Made by a program: the position numbers and the translations under genes. A DNA stretch of 64,000 bases. Origin: Archangiaceae bacterium. GTDB lineage: Bacteria > Myxococcota > Myxococcia > Myxococcales > Myxococcaceae. The stretch lies in assembly GCA_016879935.1 (NCBI GenBank), contig JAACJQ010000265.1:1-64000 (forward strand), given 5' to 3'. The notes under the pieces were generated by a model. It worked only from the letters and a program-made list of their open reading frames with translations, did not search any database and was not told where the DNA came from. Shown in pieces: positions 1-8,559 of the stretch. Within the stretch, counting starts at the first letter, position 1. Every line of letters begins with the position of its first letter.

Positions 1-483
1 ATGATCCGCACCGAGTACATCAAGAACGTCATCGGCCCCGGCGGGAAGGTGATTCGCGACATCATCGCGCGCACCGGCTGCAGCGTGAACATCGAGGACT
101 CGGGCAAGGTCGAGATCGCTTCGGCCGACGCCGAGGGCGTGAAGCAGGCCATCGCGATGATCCAGGCGCTCACCCGTGAGGCCGAGGTCGGTCAGGTGTA
201 CCTGGGCACGGTTCGCCGCGTCGTCGAGTTCGGCGCCTTCGTCGAGCTCTTCCCGGGCACCGACGGTCTCATCCACATCTCCGAGCTCGCCGACAAGCGC
301 GTGAAGACGGTGACCGAGATCGTGAAGGAAGGCGACGAGGTCATGGTGAAGGTGATCAGCATCGACGGCAGCGGCAAGATCCGCCTGTCGCGCAAGCAGG
401 CCCTCGCCGATCGCGCTGCCGCGACCGGCGGCACGCCTCCTCCGGCTGACGCGCCCGCCGAGAAGCCGACGACCCAGGCCTGA
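1..483 (+). CDS. pnp: Polynucleotide phosphorylase, C-terminal KH-S1 portion (cut by window edge)
   Basis: Only the last 160 codons are in the window; the catalytic RNase PH domains lie upstream. Visible residues 5-58 form a KH RNA-binding domain with the GxxG loop in the motif [12 protein letters not shown]. Residues 62-130 form an S1 domain ([39 protein letters not shown]). This KH-S1 order at the C terminus, followed by a short Pro/Ala tail, is diagnostic of PNPase, the phosphorolytic 3'-5' exoribonuclease of the degradosome. The methionine codon at position 1 is internal, not the start. A hairpin follows the stop codon. Confidence 0.95.
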   Translation: MIRTEYIKNVIGPGGKVIRDIIARTGCSVNIEDSGKVEIASADAEGVKQAIAMIQALTREAEVGQVYLGTVRRVVEFGAFVELFPGTDGLIHISELADKRVKTVTEIVKEGDEVMVKVISIDGSGKIRLSRKQALADRAAATGGTPPPADAPAEKPTTQA

Positions 484-513
484 TTCAGGTCGAAGTCATC
501 TCGAGCAGTACAC

Positions 514-547
514 GCGGCCCGCTCCCCCGGAAGGTGGAGTGGGCCGC
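514..547 (+). terminator. Hairpin terminator after pnp
   Basis: A 12-bp stem (arms 514-525 and 536-547, one G-T pair, otherwise perfect) with a 10-base loop begins 30 bases after the pnp stop. The T-run after it is weak (GTGTTT). It probably ends or stabilises the pnp transcript. A GTG at 534 that would extend the next gene lies inside this stem-loop, which argues for the later ATG start of that gene. Confidence 0.6.
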
Positions 548-566
548 AGTGTTTGGAGACGAACCC

Positions 567-1466
567 ATGAACCGTGTCGCCGCGGCGATGGCCGGGATCA
601 AGACGTGGATGCTGGAGCACGGCGCGGCACTGCTGGTGGAGAACCTCGCGCCGGGCGCCTCGGCGGCCGACCTCGTCGAAGCAGAACGCCTGTTGGGCAT
701 GCCGATCCCCACCGAACTGGCTTCGCTCTGGTCGGTGCACCACGGCCAGCTCGCCGAGCAGAACGGCTTCGTCGAACACATGGATCTGCTCGGCGCCCAG
801 GCTGCGGCCGCCGAGGCCGACTCGGTGAAGCTGTTCGTCGACTTCCTGCGCGAGCACCCGAAAGACTGGAAGGCGGCGGGGGTCACCGAGGCCGAGGTGC
901 GCTCCGACCGGTGGATCGCGTTTGCAGGGCGCGGCTACGCGGACCTGCTGGTCATCAGCGCAGAGACTGGCCGGGTGTTCTGGTGCGGCAAAGACGCGCC
1001 GACGGTGCAGCTGCGGGCATCGTCGCTCACCGCGTGGCTCGAGCAGTACGCAGCGGCCGTGGCGGCTGACGACTACGAGCTCGAAGAGGGCTTCGGCGAC
1101 GTGTTCCTGAGCCTGCGCGACCGCGAGCGTGAGGTGGTCGAGGCCGCGAACGAGGCGAAGGCCACGGCGCATGAGGCGTGGCGCCGCGAGACGCCGATCA
1201 TCGAGCAGCTGCGTCAGGCGCTCGAGAAGAAGAACGACGACCTGTGCCGCGACATCGTCGAAGACGCCGCGAAGCGCAGTCAGCTCGGTGAGGCGGTCGA
1301 GCTGCTGTTCTCGACGTCGCGCGACCCGTCGCTGCTCGCCACATCACTGCAGTACGTGCTGAGCGAGGTGACGCTCACGAAGCAGCAATGGGCCCTGGTG
1401 GCCAAAGGCGGCGAAGCGCTTGGGAACAACGCCATTCGCGATCAGGCGCTGGCGCGCGCGCGTTAG
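567..1466 (+). CDS. SMI1/KNR4-like protein with helical C-terminal region
   Basis: A 299-residue cytoplasmic protein. The first ~165 residues match the SMI1/KNR4 (SUKH) fold pattern: an [18 protein letters not shown] segment, then NGF..HMDLLG, and later DRWIAFAG with [14 protein letters not shown], typical of the compact ligand-binding core. The remaining ~130 residues are charged and helical and not recognised. SUKH proteins act as immunity factors in some polymorphic toxin systems, but no toxin gene adjoins this one, so that role is not implied here. The ATG at 567 has GGAG eight bases upstream; a GTG at 534 is in frame but lies inside the preceding hairpin. Confidence 0.65.
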   Translation: MNRVAAAMAGIKTWMLEHGAALLVENLAPGASAADLVEAERLLGMPIPTELASLWSVHHGQLAEQNGFVEHMDLLGAQAAAAEADSVKLFVDFLREHPKDWKAAGVTEAEVRSDRWIAFAGRGYADLLVISAETGRVFWCGKDAPTVQLRASSLTAWLEQYAAAVAADDYELEEGFGDVFLSLRDREREVVEAANEAKATAHEAWRRETPIIEQLRQALEKKNDDLCRDIVEDAAKRSQLGEAVELLFSTSRDPSLLATSLQYVLSEVTLTKQQWALVAKGGEALGNNAIRDQALARAR

Positions 1467-1481
1467 CGTTTCCCCGCGTAG

Positions 1482-2672
1482 TCACACCGCTGCGGCGGTC
1501 GTGACGCTCAACGGAATCTCTGCCCGCAACGCAGTGCCGCCACCGGGTCTCGGCGCGACCGAGAACGTTCCACCCAGGCTCTGAACGCGCACGTCGATGT
1601 TCCTCAAGCCGCCGACGCTGCGCCGCGTGGCCTCGGGGGCAATGCCGCGGCCGTCATCCTCCACCTGAATGTGGAGCGCGTCGTTCAACGAGAGCGTGAG
1701 CGACACGTGTTTGGCGTGCCCGTGGTGAATCGCGTTGCGCACCGCCTCCTGAACGATGCGGGCCACGTGCATGCGCACCTCGCCCGGCACGTCGCGACGC
1801 TCGGCGTCGTCTGCCCTCACCGAGACGCGCGCCTCGTCACCGGCGAGTTCGTTGCAGCGCGTCTTGAGGTGCGCGAGCAGCTCGGGCCACGCGAGCGAGG
1901 TCGCACGCAGCTCCCAGACCACGTTGCGCAATTCGTCGGTCGACTGCGTGATGCGATGGGTGAGCGCGTCGAAGCTCGCCTGCGCCTCGGGCGTGGAGGC
2001 GGTCGCCCGCAACGACTGCAGCTGCCAGAACAGGCTCGAGAGCTCGGCGCCCACGCCGTCATGCAGATCGCGCGCGATGCGAGCGCGCTCCTTCGACACC
2101 GTCAGCGCCGTCAGCTGCGCCTGCAGCTCGTCACGTTGGCGCCGCGTCACCGAGAGCCGGTTCGACGTCGCCGACATCACCGCGTAGGCGTACAGCGTGA
2201 CCCCGGCGATCGCGGCGACCAGCGCCCCTGACGCTACGCCCTTCGTCGCCACGAAGTACGCCACTGCCGGGAGCGGCAGCAGCGTGAAGATCGTGAGGTT
2301 GAAGCGGCGCTCCGCGCCAGAGGTGCCGCAGGTGATCACGTGCGCGAAGTGCATCACCCAGACGGCGCTCGTCGGGTTGCCCGAGGCGCAGATGGGAACG
2401 AGGCAGGTCGCCAGAAAGACCACCGTCTCGCCACGGTTCATCACCCGGTAGGTCTTCGACGCGAACCCGAAACGCCGAAACGCGAGCGCCGTCAGCAGCG
2501 TCCACGCCATGCCGAGCGTCCCCAGAGGCAGGCTGAGCCACGGGCCGTAACCGAGCGCTTCGTGATCGATGGGAAAGAGCGGCGCGAGGGTGAAGCACCC
2601 GACAATCAGCACGAGGCCCGCCGTCGCCATCGGCTTGCGAATGTGTCGGTGCAGCACCGCGTCGGCGTCCAT
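1482..2672 (-). CDS. NarL-family sensor histidine kinase, membrane-bound
   Basis: A 396-residue protein. Residues ~15-165 hold about six hydrophobic segments with short loops and no large periplasmic sensor, so signal detection is probably within the membrane. A HisKA_3 dimerisation domain follows, with the phosphoacceptor His204 in RIARDLHDGVGAELSS. A HATPase domain occupies the C terminus (IVQEAVRNAIHHG, VEDDGRGI, GGLRNIDVRVQSLGG). It lies 25 bases downstream of a LuxR-type response regulator on the same strand and is almost certainly its partner. The ATG at 2672 is preferred over an adjacent TTG at 2675. The input signal is not evident. Confidence 0.85.
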   Translation of the reverse strand: MDADAVLHRHIRKPMATAGLVLIVGCFTLAPLFPIDHEALGYGPWLSLPLGTLGMAWTLLTALAFRRFGFASKTYRVMNRGETVVFLATCLVPICASGNPTSAVWVMHFAHVITCGTSGAERRFNLTIFTLLPLPAVAYFVATKGVASGALVAAIAGVTLYAYAVMSATSNRLSVTRRQRDELQAQLTALTVSKERARIARDLHDGVGAELSSLFWQLQSLRATASTPEAQASFDALTHRITQSTDELRNVVWELRATSLAWPELLAHLKTRCNELAGDEARVSVRADDAERRDVPGEVRMHVARIVQEAVRNAIHHGHAKHVSLTLSLNDALHIQVEDDGRGIAPEATRRSVGGLRNIDVRVQSLGGTFSVAPRPGGGTALRAEIPLSVTTAAAV

Positions 2673-2700
2673 CAAACCCCCGAGGGTCGACTTCGTGCTC

Positions 2701-3345
2701 TCAGCTTCGCGGAGAGTCCAGCAGTCCGTGTGCAGCGGCCCAGTCGGCGGCTTCTTCGCGCGAGTTGACCTCGAGCTTCCGGTAGATGTTCTTCACGTGC
2801 GTCTGCACCGTGCCCAGGCCGATACCGAGCTGGGTCCCCGTCTCGGCGTAGCTCGTGCCCAGCGCCAGCAGCTTCAACACGTCGGCTTCACGATCGCTGA
2901 GGGCAAAGGCGGCAGGCCGGCGCTTGCGCTGACGAAAGCTCTCGACGACCTTGCGCGCGATGGACGGCGTCATGGGGGCGCCACCGTCACGCGCCTCTGC
3001 GAGCGCTCTCAGCAGCCTTGGAGGACTGGTCGTCTTCAGCAGGTAGCCCGTCGCTCCAGACTCGAGCGCCGTGAAGATCGACTCGGGGTCGTCGAACTGC
3101 GTGAAGGCCAGGAGCACCGCTTGCGGCCGACTCCGCTGCAGCAACCGCAGCAGCTCGTTGCCGGGTCGATCGGGAAGGTGCAGATCGATGAGCGCCACTT
3201 CGAACTCCAGTCCGCGCTCCACCGCGTCGATCGCCTCGGCGGCCGTCGCACACGAGCCCACAATCGACACCTGTTTCGTGGGATTCAACACATCACTGAG
3301 CCCTCGACGCACCTGTGCATCGTCGTCAACCACGAGCAGCCGCAT
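2701..3345 (-). CDS. NarL/FixJ-type response regulator with LuxR HTH
   Basis: A 214-residue two-component regulator. The receiver begins MRLLVVDDD with acidic residues 8-9, phosphoacceptor Asp54 (LIDLHLPDRPG), Thr82 and Lys104. The C-terminal LuxR helix-turn-helix spans about residues 148-205 (LSDREADVLKLLALG, GTVQTHVKNIYRKLEVNSREEA). A GGAGA Shine-Dalgarno fits the ATG at 3345, and an in-frame start 15 codons earlier would destroy the canonical receiver N terminus. It is the first gene of a two-gene operon with the sensor kinase. Five TCCCATG heptamers 90-175 bases upstream are candidate operator sites. Confidence 0.88.
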   Translation of the reverse strand: MRLLVVDDDAQVRRGLSDVLNPTKQVSIVGSCATAAEAIDAVERGLEFEVALIDLHLPDRPGNELLRLLQRSRPQAVLLAFTQFDDPESIFTALESGATGYLLKTTSPPRLLRALAEARDGGAPMTPSIARKVVESFRQRKRRPAAFALSDREADVLKLLALGTSYAETGTQLGIGLGTVQTHVKNIYRKLEVNSREEAADWAAAHGLLDSPRS

Positions 3346-3434
3346 TGTGCTGGTCTCCCCTGCAGTTCCAGACTGCTGAAAGGATTTCACATCGAACAGC
3401 CTTCGAGTTCACCCACGGTCGATCGTCAGCCGTG

Positions 3435-3520
3435 TCCCATGTGGTCCCATGTCCGACAGGACTGGCGATCCCATGATGCAGTGCAGTCGCTCCCATGTGT
3501 CGATCGTCCAGACTCCCATG
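3435..3520. repeat. Five-copy TCCCATG heptamer array
   Basis: Identical heptamers TCCCATG occur at 3435-3441, 3445-3451, 3469-3475, 3491-3497 and 3514-3520, all in the same orientation. Start-to-start spacings are 10, 24, 22 and 23 bases, close to one or two helical turns. The array lies in the 246-base gap between the divergent response-regulator gene (minus) and the 3592 membrane-protein gene (plus). Same-face spacing of an exact word suggests a cooperative regulator-binding region, perhaps for the neighbouring response regulator; that is inference. Confidence 0.55.
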
Positions 3521-3591
3521 GCTGCCCCACGGCCACAGGGGCGTGCACGGACAGATCGAACGGTGGCTCAGCTGCGTTGAAGTGAGGGCAC

Positions 3592-4347
3592 GTGGCAACT
3601 GAGACCCGACTGGCGCGCGTGAGTGGCTTCTTCGGAATCTTCCGAGGGTTCTTCATGCCGTTGGGGCTGTTCGCGCTGGTGGCGGTGGGGGTGCATGCGT
3701 CGGCCGACCTCGTCGACGACAAGGTGCTCTCGCTGGTCGACGCGCTCGATGCCTGGGCCGACGGCGTGCTGGCGCAGTGGAATTCGACGGCGGCGTGGGT
3801 CGACCGCATCGGCCCGCTGCAGCGCACCGTCATCGCGCGCCTCGTCGCGCTCGCCTGGGAGCTGGCCGTCGACGCGCTCGTCGTGCTGCCCCAGCTCGGC
3901 TACGGCGAAGCCGACGAGCACGAAGCGAAGTTCAGCTTTCGCAAAGAGACGTGGCGCACGCTGTTCGCGCGGGTGAATCGTCAGCCCACGCCGATGCGTC
4001 TGGTTCGGCCGTTCGTGACCGCCGTCTTCGTGGGCGGCGGCGCGTACGCGGTGGCGCGGTTGGTGGAATCGACGCTCTTCGTGGCGCTCCAGGCCGACGT
4101 GGTGACGCCCTCGGTCGCCGAAGGGCTGGCGCGTGGGCTGGGCGTCGCCGCGATGCTGCTGGTGCTCGCGAGTCACGGGTGGCGGGCGGTGTTGCGCGCC
4201 CTCGAGCACGCCGACGCTGCCTGTGAAGCGCGGGTGAAGCTGGCGAAGTCGCCCTGGCCCGTCGGGCTCTGGGGCTCGGTGCTCTCTCTTCCATTGGCGG
4301 TCGCGCTGTTGCTCCAGGCGCAGAACCTGCTCGCGCTGGTGCGGTGA
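3592..4347 (+). CDS. Integral membrane protein of unknown function
   Basis: A 251-residue protein not recognised as a named family. It has hydrophobic segments near residues 20-37, 135-160, 178-198 and 228-250. Between them lies a soluble stretch with a Trp/Asp-rich helix and an acidic YGEADEHEAKFSF segment. The GTG at 3592 follows GAGGG closely; an in-frame ATG at 3655 would cut into the first membrane helix. It overlaps the next gene (M23 peptidase) by four bases in a GTGA arrangement, so the two are probably translationally coupled and may act together at the cell envelope. Confidence 0.7.
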   Translation: MATETRLARVSGFFGIFRGFFMPLGLFALVAVGVHASADLVDDKVLSLVDALDAWADGVLAQWNSTAAWVDRIGPLQRTVIARLVALAWELAVDALVVLPQLGYGEADEHEAKFSFRKETWRTLFARVNRQPTPMRLVRPFVTAVFVGGGAYAVARLVESTLFVALQADVVTPSVAEGLARGLGVAAMLLVLASHGWRAVLRALEHADAACEARVKLAKSPWPVGLWGSVLSLPLAVALLLQAQNLLALVR

Positions 4348-5486
4348 CCGACGTGTTCCGCGCGAACTCCCGTGGGCTCTTCGACTTCCTGGCTGCGGCG
4401 CTCTGTCTCTGGGCTGCGGCCTGGCACACCCCGGTCGGGGCCCTGGTGCGCGGAGGCATCGCGAAGGTGTCAGGCAGCAAGTCAGAAGGTCGGCCGCTGC
4501 TCGCGTACTTCAGCGGTGGCGTCTACGACGCACGGGAGATCGAGGTGCCGGTGACGCCGGTGCTTCCCGACACGCTCCCCTCCGAGGTGCTCGCCATCGT
4601 TCCGCCAGGTACGGCGCTCGGGCGCGGCGCGTTCGCGGTGCTCTCGAGACAACCTGCGTCGGTGCGCGCTTCCGCGGAGCAGCTCGGTCAGCGCTACCAG
4701 CTGGCGAGCCTGCAGACTCCAGACGACGTCGCCACGCTGGTCTCGCGCGCGAAGGTCGACTTCGTCACCGATGAAGGCGCGGTGCTCGCGTTGTTCGCAG
4801 GCCCCGAGCTCGCCCGCTACGCCGTCTCACGCGCGCGCGCGGAGGGCAGGGCGCCGACGCTCGAGGTGCTCTCGACGCAGCTGCCTCCGGGCAGCACCAC
4901 GTTCTTCGAAGCCACCTCTCAGGCGCTCATGTTCGGCACCGCGTACGGGCTGTCGTGGCCGGTCGCTCCGTCGACCCGCGTGACGTCGCCGTTCGGCTCT
5001 CGCAATCACCCGACGCTGGGGCGGCAGCAGCTGCACACTGGCGTCGATCTCTCGGTGGCCGAAGGCACGCAGGTGAAGGTCGTCGCCGACGGCATCGTGA
5101 AGCGCGCGAGCGAAGACGCGGTCAATGGCAAGGTGATCATCATCGACCACGGCCGCGGCGTGACGACCGCGTACTGCCACAACTCGCGCTTGCTCGTGAC
5201 GACGGGCGAAGCGGTGACGGCGGGGCAGGTGATCTCGGAGTCGGGCAACACCGGTCGCAGCACCGGCCCGCACCTGCACTACCAGCTCGAGCTCGGGCGC
5301 AGACCCGTCGACCCGTTCGTCTTTCGGGGGCACAAGCCCGTCGCGGAGTTGCCCACGGTTCCTTCCCCCGCCAACCCCAGGCCCGTCGTTCCGCTTGCGC
5401 CGCCGCCCGGCCCTTCGAAGGCGCTCAAAGCCGCGTTCGACGCGGTGGGAGCGGCTCCTCCCGAAGCGACCGAAGTGCCGCCCTGA
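4344..5486 (+). CDS. M23 (LytM-type) peptidase, membrane-anchored
   Basis: A 380-residue protein. One hydrophobic segment near residues 11-30 probably anchors it, followed by a poorly conserved region to ~200. The M23 domain occupies ~205-325: the zinc ligands are His231 and Asp235 (HTGVD) and the HxH pair His310/His312 (GPHLHYQLE), with His279 in AYCHN as the catalytic partner. All metal ligands are intact, so it should cut peptidoglycan cross-links or stems. The tail is Pro-rich. GTG start overlaps the upstream stop; dut begins 22 bases downstream, so 3592-5978 may be one transcript. Confidence 0.88.
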   Translation: MTDVFRANSRGLFDFLAAALCLWAAAWHTPVGALVRGGIAKVSGSKSEGRPLLAYFSGGVYDAREIEVPVTPVLPDTLPSEVLAIVPPGTALGRGAFAVLSRQPASVRASAEQLGQRYQLASLQTPDDVATLVSRAKVDFVTDEGAVLALFAGPELARYAVSRARAEGRAPTLEVLSTQLPPGSTTFFEATSQALMFGTAYGLSWPVAPSTRVTSPFGSRNHPTLGRQQLHTGVDLSVAEGTQVKVVADGIVKRASEDAVNGKVIIIDHGRGVTTAYCHNSRLLVTTGEAVTAGQVISESGNTGRSTGPHLHYQLELGRRPVDPFVFRGHKPVAELPTVPSPANPRPVVPLAPPPGPSKALKAAFDAVGAAPPEATEVPP

Positions 5487-5507
5487 CTCGTGCTATGGCG
5501 CCGCGCG

Positions 5508-5978
5508 ATGAACACCGTCAACGTTCAGGTTCGCCGCGTTCGCCCCAACCCCGATCTCGAGCTGCCGAAGTACCAGTCAGAGCTCGCCGCCGGCCTCGAC
5601 CTGCGCGCCGATCTCGACGCGCCGTTGTCGCTCGAGCCGCTCGAACGAACGCTGGTGCCGACGGGGCTCTCGCTCGCGATTCCTCCCGGCTTCGAAGGTC
5701 AGGTTCGGCCGCGCAGCGGGCTCGCGGCGAAGCAGGGGCTGACCGTGCTGAACGCGCCGGGCACCATCGACGCCGACTATCGTGGCGAGGTGAAAGTGCT
5801 GCTCGTGAACCTCTCGTCCGAGCCCGTCACCGTGCAGCGCGGAGACCGGATCGCGCAGCTCGTGGTCGCCGCGGTCACCCGCGCGACGCTCGTGGAGGTC
5901 TCCGAATTGTCCGAGACTGCGAGAGGATCCGCAGGGTTTGGGTCGACCGGGGTGGCGGGGAACCCTGACCGTTGCTGA
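5508..5978 (+). CDS. dut: Deoxyuridine 5'-triphosphate nucleotidohydrolase (dUTPase)
   Basis: A 156-residue trimeric dUTPase, hydrolysing dUTP to dUMP and pyrophosphate. All five family motifs are visible in order: [33 protein letters not shown], and the C-terminal lid [10 protein letters not shown]. Length is normal for the family. The ATG at 5508 gives the usual short N terminus ([13 protein letters not shown]); a GTG six codons earlier is possible but adds nothing recognisable. It is the last gene of the run beginning at 3592. Confidence 0.95.
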   Translation: MNTVNVQVRRVRPNPDLELPKYQSELAAGLDLRADLDAPLSLEPLERTLVPTGLSLAIPPGFEGQVRPRSGLAAKQGLTVLNAPGTIDADYRGEVKVLLVNLSSEPVTVQRGDRIAQLVVAAVTRATLVEVSELSETARGSAGFGSTGVAGNPDRC

Positions 5979-6060
5979 AGCGTCACTTCTCAGGTAAAAA
6001 GCCAGTCTGATTCGTGTGTTACGGGGGCTCTGACGCTCCCGGGTTCCAGGAGCCTCACGA

Positions 6061-8559
6061 GTGCTTTGCTACCGCTGTGGCAGCCACGTCGCCGACAACG
6101 TCGACACGTGTCCCTCGTGCGGCCAGAAATTGTCTGGTGGCGGGCTTCGTCAGGCGACCGGAACGTTCTCGAGAAGGCGCGCGACGTCGCAGGTCGTCGA
6201 AGGCGCTCCGTACAAGCCGCAGGATCTGGTCGCCAACCGCTACCTGATCAAAGACATCGTCGGCGGTGGGCCGCTCGGCTTCGTCTTTCGCGCGCACGAC
6301 AAGGAAGTCGACGTCGAGGTCGCGCTCAAGGTCGTCAACGCGCGCCTCTGTCAGACGGCCGACGAGCGCCGCTCCTTCGCGAAGCAGCTGCGGCTCGCAC
6401 GCAAGCTCTCGCACCCGAACCTCGCGCGCGTCTACGAAGAGGGTGAAGACCAGGATCGGCCCTTCTTCACCTCGCAGTTCCTCGACGGCCTGACGCTGCG
6501 GAAGATCATCGACCTTCGCCTGCAGAAGGGGCAGTTCTTCGCGCTGCACGAGATCGAGCCCATCTTGAGCCAGGTGTGCTCGGCCCTCGACGGCGCGCAC
6601 AAGGTCGGCCCGCACACCGACATCAAGCCCGACAACGTGCTCGTGCTGCCCGACCTGCTGAAGGTCACCGACTTCGGGCTCGGGCTCGCGTTGCCGCGGC
6701 TGCCCTTCGTGCAGGCGATGAAGTCGCGCAAGGCCGATCGTTACCTCGCGCCCGAGCTCGTCGAAGGCGGCGAAGTCGACAGCCGCTGCGACATCTATTC
6801 GGTCGGCGTGATCCTCGGCGAGATGCTCTCGGGCCTCACCCCAGACGGCTCGGTTCCCGAGCTGCACCGGCGCAACCCCAACGTCGTGCCCGCCCTCGAA
6901 GGCCTGTACCGCAAGGCCGTCAACTCGAACCCGAACGCGCGCTTCAAGACCGCGGGCGAGATGTTCACCGAGCTCGCGGCGATCTCGAAGGCCACCGCGC
7001 CGCCGCCGCCGTTGCCGAACAAGCCAGAGTCGGCAGCAGGCGTGCCGCCTCCGCTCAAGCCACGCACGACCACCGGCATGCTGCAGCTGCAGCCTCGTCG
7101 CGACAAGCCCGGCCCGCCGGTGCCCGCGATGCCGCCCCCGCCGCCTCCGCCTGGCATCAGCGACGAGAACCCGCTGCCCGACGCCACCCAGCCCGTCGAC
7201 CCCGATAGGCTCGAGGCGGCGCTGAAGGGCGCTGGCCCGACGCCTGAGCCCGCCGAGAACCGCGAAGAGACGGCCGTGATGGACTCGGGCCAGCTCATCG
7301 CCTCGCTCGACGCAGACGATCACGCCGAGACGCGCGCGCAGGTCGAGACCGTCGCGCCGCCCCCCGAACCGATCGAGCCCGTCTCCGAGGGCAAGACGTG
7401 GATTCTGGTGCTCCTGCTCGTGATGCTCGGCGTCGGTGTTGGCGCCGGTGGCGGCTTCTTCCTCATTCAGCGCCAGAAGGCGGCCGCCGAAGAAACGCGC
7501 AAGAAGGCCGAAGAAGAGCAGCGCCTGAAGGACGAAGCGGCGCGCCTCGAAGCGGAGCGCCAGGCGCAGCTGGCCGCGGCCAACAACCCGCCCACGAACC
7601 CGAACCCGACCAATCCGCCGACGAACCCGACGGTCGAGAACCCGCCCGTCAACCCGCCCACCGTGTTGCCCGTCGACACGGCTGCGCAAGAGAAGGCTGC
7701 CCAGGAGAAGCTTGCCGCGGAGAAGCTGGCTGCCGAGAAGGCCGCCGCCGAGAAGGCTGCGCAGGAGAAGCTCGCAGCCGAGAAGTCGGCCCTCGACAAG
7801 GCTGCTCAAGACAAGCTCGCCGCCGAGAAGGCCGCGCAGGAGAAGCTCGCTGCCGCCGAAAAGGCCGCCGCCGACCAGGTCGAGAAGGACCGGCTGGCTG
7901 CAGAGAAGGCGGCGGCGGACAAAGCCGAGAAGGATCGCATCGCGGCCGAGAAGAAGAACAACCCCGTCATCGCCGCCGTCACCCCGCCCAAGCCCTCGAC
8001 CGAGGGCTGCCCCGACGGCATGAAGTTGATCGGGGCCGGCGTCTTCCGCATGGGCACGCCACGCGATGATCCGATGATGGGCTTCGACGAGAAGGTGCTC
8101 TCGGCCGTCGAGGTCGGGGCCTACTGCATCGATCTCACCGAGTACCCCAAGCGCGGAGTGGCGCCCACGGTCGCCGTCGCCTTCGCCGACGCGCGCCGGC
8201 TCTGCGAGTCACAGAGCAAGCGCCTGTGCACCGAGGCTGAGTGGGAGAAGGCCTGCAAGGGCCCGGGTGGTGCGCGGTGGCCCTTCGGCAACACCTTCGA
8301 CGCGAACGCCTGCAACACCGAAGACGACTCCGGTGAAGCGCGCTCGCTCGCGCCCGCTGGCCGGGTCGGCAAGTGCCGCAGCGGCTACGGCATGGCTGAC
8401 ATGGCCGGCAACGTCGCCGAGTGGACGAGCGATCGCATCATCAAGGGCGGGTCGTACGCGAGCGGTGACTATGCCGTTCGTTGCTCCGCACGAAAGAACG
8501 GCGCCTCGTTCAACAAGTCGTCCGAGGTCGGGTTCCGCTGCTGCGCTGATCCGAAATGA
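6061..8559 (+). CDS. Zinc-ribbon / Ser-Thr kinase / FGE-sulfatase-domain membrane protein
   Basis: An 832-residue multidomain protein. Residues 1-24 are a four-Cys zinc ribbon (Cys3, 6, 17, 20). Residues ~60-310 are a Hanks-type kinase: glycine loop IVGGGPLGFVF, Lys90 (VALKVV), catalytic loop HTDIKPDN with Asp187 and Asn192, DFG at 204-206, APE-like LAPEL. The usual HRD Arg is Thr (H-T-D). A Pro-rich linker and one membrane helix at ~445-467 follow, then an Ala/Glu/Lys repeat stalk, then a formylglycine-generating-enzyme-like domain (~645-832; CTEAEWEKACKG, NVAEWTSD, VGFRCC), presumably outside the membrane. The GTG at 6061 has AGGAG eight bases upstream. It overlaps the next gene by four bases. 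Confidence 0.88.
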   Translation: MLCYRCGSHVADNVDTCPSCGQKLSGGGLRQATGTFSRRRATSQVVEGAPYKPQDLVANRYLIKDIVGGGPLGFVFRAHDKEVDVEVALKVVNARLCQTADERRSFAKQLRLARKLSHPNLARVYEEGEDQDRPFFTSQFLDGLTLRKIIDLRLQKGQFFALHEIEPILSQVCSALDGAHKVGPHTDIKPDNVLVLPDLLKVTDFGLGLALPRLPFVQAMKSRKADRYLAPELVEGGEVDSRCDIYSVGVILGEMLSGLTPDGSVPELHRRNPNVVPALEGLYRKAVNSNPNARFKTAGEMFTELAAISKATAPPPPLPNKPESAAGVPPPLKPRTTTGMLQLQPRRDKPGPPVPAMPPPPPPPGISDENPLPDATQPVDPDRLEAALKGAGPTPEPAENREETAVMDSGQLIASLDADDHAETRAQVETVAPPPEPIEPVSEGKTWILVLLLVMLGVGVGAGGGFFLIQRQKAAAEETRKKAEEEQRLKDEAARLEAERQAQLAAANNPPTNPNPTNPPTNPTVENPPVNPPTVLPVDTAAQEKAAQEKLAAEKLAAEKAAAEKAAQEKLAAEKSALDKAAQDKLAAEKAAQEKLAAAEKAAADQVEKDRLAAEKAAADKAEKDRIAAEKKNNPVIAAVTPPKPSTEGCPDGMKLIGAGVFRMGTPRDDPMMGFDEKVLSAVEVGAYCIDLTEYPKRGVAPTVAVAFADARRLCESQSKRLCTEAEWEKACKGPGGARWPFGNTFDANACNTEDDSGEARSLAPAGRVGKCRSGYGMADMAGNVAEWTSDRIIKGGSYASGDYAVRCSARKNGASFNKSSEVGFRCCADPK
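7681..7953 (+). repeat. Ala/Glu/Lys repeat stalk within the kinase-FGE gene
   Basis: Imperfect tandem units of about 10-11 codons reading AAQEKLAAEK or variants recur roughly eight times, coding an alanine-rich charged coiled-coil-like stalk between the membrane helix and the C-terminal FGE domain. Unit-to-unit nucleotide identity is high but codon choices vary, pointing to ongoing expansion and drift rather than a recent duplication. Confidence 0.75.

Noticed and set aside
534..566. GTG start for the SMI1/KNR4-like gene
   Set aside because: It lies inside the stem-loop after pnp; the ATG at 567 has a good GGAG site.
6055..7809. A 584-codon minus-strand frame opposite the kinase-FGE gene
   Set aside because: Arg/Leu/Gly-rich shadow of a high-GC gene with intact kinase motifs on the other strand.
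7681..7953. CRISPR-like or tandem repeat array
   Set aside because: Units are contiguous, imperfect and in frame with a coding stalk; there are no spacers.
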